From contig WTFV01000172.1 of the NCBI GenBank assembly GCA_011523845.1, positions 1-64,000 on the forward strand: DNA of 64,000 nucleotides. The letters are read 5' to 3'. Below, in pieces: positions 60,386 through 64,000 of the stretch. Origin of the DNA: Acidobacteriota bacterium. Lineage in GTDB: Bacteria; Acidobacteriota; Vicinamibacteria; Vicinamibacterales; UBA8438. Position 1 is the first letter of the stretch. Every line of letters begins with the position of its first letter. The notes beneath the pieces were generated by a model. The model saw only the letters and a list, made by a program, of their open reading frames with translations, was not told the origin of the DNA and ran no database searches. The position numbers were made by a program, and so were the translations under genes.

Positions 60386-60619
60386 GCGGCGAGTCTACAC
60401 CGCGCATGCCGCCCGTCGCCTCGCTGCCGCAGGGCTGCGTTCTCCCGGCCGGCGGGGGTGCATGCGCCGAGGTGCATGACGAACACGCTCGGCGTGGCAC
60501 CGGCGTGGCTGCTCGTGACGGCCACCGGTCGGACGCCTGACGTCCCGCGGCGGTCGCACTACCGGAAAAGGGGATAATGTCCCGGTTGCAGCCCGCACGG
60601 CATTACAGGTGAGGTAGCG

Positions 60620-63286
60620 ATGAACGGGTCACGAAACGGATTCGCTCGACGGGCGTCGGCGGCGTTCGTGTCGGCGGCGGCGATGGTTCTGGTGCCGGGC
60701 GCGGCGGTTCCGGGCGCCGCACAGGCGCCGGGAGACGGCGCTTACACGGCGGCCCAGGCCGATTCCGGCCGCGGGATCTACGAGCGCGAGTGCGCCGTCT
60801 GCCACCAGTCCAACCTGCAGGGCACCTTCGAGGCGCCACAGCTTGCCGGCGAGAGCTTCCTGCGGTTCTGGGCGGATCTGAGTCCGGCCGATCTCTTCGT
60901 CCGCATCAGCGGCTCGATGCCTCCGGGCCAGGCCGGTTCCCTGACGGACGAGGCGTACCTCGACGTGGTGGCGTACCTGCTGGAGGCGAACGGCGCTCCG
61001 GCTGGCGGCGCGGCGTTGACGGAGGCCGCGACGGTTCCCATCGGGACCCTCGCCACGGCAATGGCCGCGAACGTCGCCCCGGCGGCCGGTGGCGCACCCG
61101 CGGGGGTCCCGGCCGCCGCGTCGCCTGCGGCAGCCGCGCCTCCGGCAGCCACGCCGCCGCCGCTGGCTCCAGCCGCCGCGCCCGAGGCGGGCGGCGTCAC
61201 CGTGGCCGGCACGGTCGAGGACTACCGGCCGGTCACCGACGCGATGCTGCGCAATCCGGACGACGGCGACTGGCTGATGATCCGCCGCAACTACCAGGCC
61301 TGGAACTACAGCCCGCTGGCGGACATCGACCGGTCCAACGCCGGCGACCTGGAGCTGGCCTGGGTGTGGGCGATGAACGAGGGGGGCTGGAATGCGCCCT
61401 CGCCGATCGTCCACGACGGCGTCATGTATCTCGCGAGCATCGGCCCGGTCGTGCAGGCGCTCGACGCGGCCACCGGAGACCTCATCTGGGAGCACGAGGT
61501 GGAGGTGGCGACGACCGGCTACTCCGGCATGAGCCGCAACCTCGCCATCTACGAGGACAAGCTGTTCATGGCCACCCCGGACGCGCGCCTCATCGCCCTC
61601 GACGCCCGCACCGGCGAGCGGGTCTGGAACACGGTCATCGCGGACCACACCGAGGGCTTCCGCAACACGAGCGGACCGGTCGTGGCCGGCGGGACGCTGG
61701 TGCAGGGCCTCAGCGGGTGCGACCGCTACACGCTGGAGAGCTGCTTCATCAGCGGCTACGACGCGGACACGGGCGAGCGGCTCTGGCGCTTCAACACCGT
61801 GGCCCGCTCCGACGAGCCGGGCGGCAACACCTGGGCGAACGTGCCGGACTACCTGCGCGGCGGCGGCGACACCTGGATCACCGGCAGCTACGACCCCGGC
61901 CTCGACCTCGTCTACTTCGGGGTGGCGCAGGCCAAGCCGTGGGTGGCGCTCAGCCGCGGCATGACCGTGGACGATCCCGCGCTCTACACCAACTCGACCG
62001 TCGCCCTCCGGCCGGGCGACGGTGAGCTCGAGTGGCACTTCCAGCACGTGCCGGGCGAGACCCTGGACCTGGACGAGGTGTACGAGCGGGTGCTGGTCGA
62101 CGTCGGCGGGCACAAGGCGGTCTTCAGCGCCGGCAAGCACGGCATCCTGTGGAAACTGGACCGCGAGACCGGCGAGTTCCTCGGGCACAAGGAGACCGTC
62201 TACCAGAACGTGTTCGACCGGATCGACCCGGAGACCGGCGCCGTCACCTACCGGCAGGACATCGCCGACGCGCGGTTCGAGCAGCTCGTGCCCGCGTGTC
62301 CGAGCACCGCCGGGGGCAAGAACTGGCACCCGATGGGCTACCACCCGGGATCGGGGCTGCTGGTGCTGCCGCTCGCGCAGTCGTGCATGGAGCTGGCGGC
62401 CCGCGAGGTCGCCTTCGAGCTCGGCTCGGGCGGCGTCGGGATGAGCTCGCGGCCGTTCCACGAGATGCCCGGCACGGGCGGCCGGCTGGGCAAGCTGGCC
62501 GCCTACGACGCCGAGACGCTGGAGGAGGTCTGGAGCATCGAGCAGCGGCCGACGTTCCTCACCGGCGTCCTCACCACCGCCGGGGGGCTGGCGTTCGCCG
62601 GCGACCTCGACCGCCGCTTCCGGGCCTTCGACGTGGAGACGGGCGACGAGCTCTGGCGGGCGCGCCTCGGGACGTCGGTGCAGGGCTTTCCCATCAGCTT
62701 CCGCGCCGGCGGCAGGCAGTACGTCGCGGTGTCGACCGGCCTCGGCGGCGGCAGCCCGCGGCTGATGCCCCGCAACCTCGCGCCGGACGTGCGGCACCCG
62801 AGCAGCGGGAACGCGCTGTACGTCTTCGCGCTTCCCGATGCGGAGGAGCCGGACGCAACGGCGGAGGCGAACGCGCCCGAGGAGGAGTCCGTGATGGCGG
62901 AAGAGGTGCTCGCGCTCGAGAAGCGGATCGAGGAGGCGGTCCTGCACGCCGACGTTGCATTTCTTGCGGGCGTCATCGCCGACGATTTCACCTACACGCA
63001 CGGAGACGGCTGGACGACGGGCGGCGAGATACTCGGCGTCGACACGCGGGAGGAGTGGCTGGCCTCGCTGGACGGCCGCTATTCGCAACGGGAGGTCGAT
63101 TCGCAGCAGGTCGAGCTCCACGGCGACGTGGCGATCACGATGGGGCGGCTTCGGGCCCGCAGCGGCGGCCCGGTTGCCGAACAACGCCGCTTCAGCTTCT
63201 GGTACGTCCGCGTCTATGCGCAACGGGACGGCGAGTGGAAGTATCTCTCGCACCGCACCGTGAACGGCCCCGTGTACGAGGACTGA
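60620..63286 (+). CDS. PQQ-dependent dehydrogenase with N-terminal cytochrome c and C-terminal SnoaL-like domain
   Basis: An 888-residue secreted protein. Order: signal peptide; cytochrome c with CAVCH at 58-62 and distal Met in [10 protein letters not shown]; an Ala/Pro linker (about 125-205); an eight-bladed quinoprotein dehydrogenase (about 205-745), with [64 protein letters not shown] and [20 protein letters not shown]; and a C-terminal SnoaL/DUF4440-like domain (about 755-888: [43 protein letters not shown]). It should oxidise an alcohol or aldehyde and pass electrons to its own heme. The SnoaL-like fusion is atypical. ATG at 60620 follows GAGG. Confidence 0.9.
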   Translation: MNGSRNGFARRASAAFVSAAAMVLVPGAAVPGAAQAPGDGAYTAAQADSGRGIYERECAVCHQSNLQGTFEAPQLAGESFLRFWADLSPADLFVRISGSMPPGQAGSLTDEAYLDVVAYLLEANGAPAGGAALTEAATVPIGTLATAMAANVAPAAGGAPAGVPAAASPAAAAPPAATPPPLAPAAAPEAGGVTVAGTVEDYRPVTDAMLRNPDDGDWLMIRRNYQAWNYSPLADIDRSNAGDLELAWVWAMNEGGWNAPSPIVHDGVMYLASIGPVVQALDAATGDLIWEHEVEVATTGYSGMSRNLAIYEDKLFMATPDARLIALDARTGERVWNTVIADHTEGFRNTSGPVVAGGTLVQGLSGCDRYTLESCFISGYDADTGERLWRFNTVARSDEPGGNTWANVPDYLRGGGDTWITGSYDPGLDLVYFGVAQAKPWVALSRGMTVDDPALYTNSTVALRPGDGELEWHFQHVPGETLDLDEVYERVLVDVGGHKAVFSAGKHGILWKLDRETGEFLGHKETVYQNVFDRIDPETGAVTYRQDIADARFEQLVPACPSTAGGKNWHPMGYHPGSGLLVLPLAQSCMELAAREVAFELGSGGVGMSSRPFHEMPGTGGRLGKLAAYDAETLEEVWSIEQRPTFLTGVLTTAGGLAFAGDLDRRFRAFDVETGDELWRARLGTSVQGFPISFRAGGRQYVAVSTGLGGGSPRLMPRNLAPDVRHPSSGNALYVFALPDAEEPDATAEANAPEEESVMAEEVLALEKRIEEAVLHADVAFLAGVIADDFTYTHGDGWTTGGEILGVDTREEWLASLDGRYSQREVDSQQVELHGDVAITMGRLRARSGGPVAEQRRFSFWYVRVYAQRDGEWKYLSHRTVNGPVYED

Positions 63287-63305
63287 TCCCGAGGCTGCCC
63301 GAGTC

Positions 63306-64000
63306 GTGAGCTTCCGCGCCCCCCTGCTCGGCTTCATGATCGTCGGCGTCCAGAAGGGCGGGACGTCGGCGCTGGCCTCGTTCCTCTACCAGCACCCGCA
63401 GCTCTGCACGTCCGTGCCCAAGGAAGTGCACCTGTTCGACGCACCGGACTACGCCCCCGACTGGACCCCGGCGCGGATCGACGACCGCTACCGGCCGTGC
63501 TTCGCCCATTGCGACGAAGGGACGCTGCGGGGAGAAGCCACGCCGATCTATCTGTTCCTGCCGGAGATCGCCGGCGAGTTGAAGCGCTACAACCCGGGCC
63601 TGAAGCTGATCGTGCTGCTGCGCGATCCGGTCGAGCGCGCCATCTCCCACTTCTATATGGAGAAGAACCGGGACAAGGAGCACCTGCCGCTGTGGCTGGC
63701 CCTGCTCGCCGAGCCGTTCCGGCTGCGGCGGCGCGAGGACGCGACGCACGTCGACTCGCACCTGCGCCGGCACTCCTACCGCCAGCGCGGCCTCTACAGC
63801 TTGCAGCTTCGCAACCTCTACCGGCACTTCGACCGCGACCGGGTCCTCGTCCTCCGCTCCGAGGACCTGCTGCGCGACCACGACGCGGTCCTGCGGCGGG
63901 TCTTCGCGTTCCTCGGGGTCTCGGAGGACATTCGAATCCCGCCCCGGATCGTCTACGCGGGCGACCGCGGCGGCCGGCGGCACCGGGTGGTCGCCTGGCT
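63306..64000 (+). CDS. Sulfotransferase, 3' end outside the window
   Basis: The frame from GTG at 63306 is open to the end of the window (231 codons). It encodes a PAPS-dependent sulfotransferase: the 5'-phosphosulfate loop FMIVGVQKGGTSALASFLYQ at the N-terminus, PKEVHLFD, GEATPIYLFLP, and the 3'-phosphate-binding LIVLLRDPVERAISHF. Then come RQRGLYSLQLRNLYRHF and VLVLRSEDLLRD, as in heparan-type bacterial sulfotransferases. The acceptor is unknown. It lies 19 bases after the PQQ dehydrogenase gene and may be in the same operon. Confidence 0.9.
   Translation, partial: MSFRAPLLGFMIVGVQKGGTSALASFLYQHPQLCTSVPKEVHLFDAPDYAPDWTPARIDDRYRPCFAHCDEGTLRGEATPIYLFLPEIAGELKRYNPGLKLIVLLRDPVERAISHFYMEKNRDKEHLPLWLALLAEPFRLRRREDATHVDSHLRRHSYRQRGLYSLQLRNLYRHFDRDRVLVLRSEDLLRDHDAVLRRVFAFLGVSEDIRIPPRIVYAGDRGGRRHRVVAW

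Noticed and set aside
60629..63337. A 900-codon minus-strand frame opposite the PQQ dehydrogenase
   Set aside because: Shadow frame; composition is Arg/His/Val-rich without any motif, while the plus strand has complete domains.
1..64000. tRNA, rRNA and CRISPR arrays
   Set aside because: I looked for T-loop-like motifs, rRNA-like conserved blocks and regularly spaced direct repeats with unique spacers. The tandem repeats present have no unique spacers.

Overview
The window is a 64 kb stretch of very GC-rich bacterial chromosome with no rRNA, tRNA or CRISPR that I can see. It carries two DUF1592/DUF1552/ankyrin operons, DUF6152, a PQQ alcohol dehydrogenase fused to a cytochrome, many Tat- or Sec-exported enzymes and many toxin-antitoxin genes. 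This mix points to Acidobacteriota, most likely a Vicinamibacteria-type lineage; that placement is inference from gene content, not from a marker gene. Both ends cut genes: an unknown protein on the left and a sulfotransferase on the right.

Layout. 1-8.2 kb: an intact AAA-ATPase/PD-(D/E)XK protein followed by a gene graveyard with two decayed copies of it, a RelE-type toxin with a truncated antitoxin, pieces of secreted proteins and a frameshifted GIY-YIG gene. 8.4-16 kb (minus strand): a secreted metzincin with a partner, then a heme-binding DUF1592-type protein, a Tat-exported DUF1552 protein and a secreted ankyrin protein. 16.4-24.8 kb: metabolic genes (ATP-grasp ligase, DUF6152, an exported TIM-barrel protein, a quinone oxidoreductase, an SDR) with repeats and a transposase scar. 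24.9-30.6 kb: the most interesting locus, a two-gene operon behind a perfect 17-bp-arm palindrome. It encodes a DUF4143 ATPase and, joined by an ATGA overlap, a 1,382-residue NACHT-like NTPase ending in a predicted PD-(D/E)XK nuclease. 30.7-38 kb: an AcuI/YhdH-type reductase, a broken vapBC, a second DUF4143 ATPase, a rhomboid protease, DUF2089 with a membrane partner, a DUF4019 lipoprotein and a retropepsin-like protease. 38-43.5 kb (plus strand): a second DUF1592-DUF1552-ankyrin operon in the same gene order as the first. 43.6-48.5 kb: five toxin-antitoxin loci in 5 kb. 48.5-52 kb: a complete tripartite tricarboxylate transporter (tctCBA) whose TctB carries 26-residue tandem repeats. 52-64 kb: a coiled-coil membrane protein, an MBL-fold hydrolase, MntA/HepT, an SDR, a DinB/YfiT protein, a PQQ-propeller protein, VapBC, a Tat-exported enolase-superfamily enzyme and a PQQ dehydrogenase with a cytochrome domain at one end and a SnoaL-like domain at the other.

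Themes. (1) Exported oxidative catabolism: heme proteins, PQQ enzymes, a Tat-exported racemase-family enzyme and TctCBA look like a periplasmic system for oxidising and importing organic acids or sugars. (2) Defence and stability genes: about eleven toxin-antitoxin loci, two DUF4143 ATPases, an AAA/nuclease family with decayed paralogues and the NACHT-nuclease gene. At five toxin-antitoxin loci the antitoxin survives while the toxin is missing or broken. (3) Several starts lie six bases downstream of a -10-like hexamer, which suggests leaderless transcripts.
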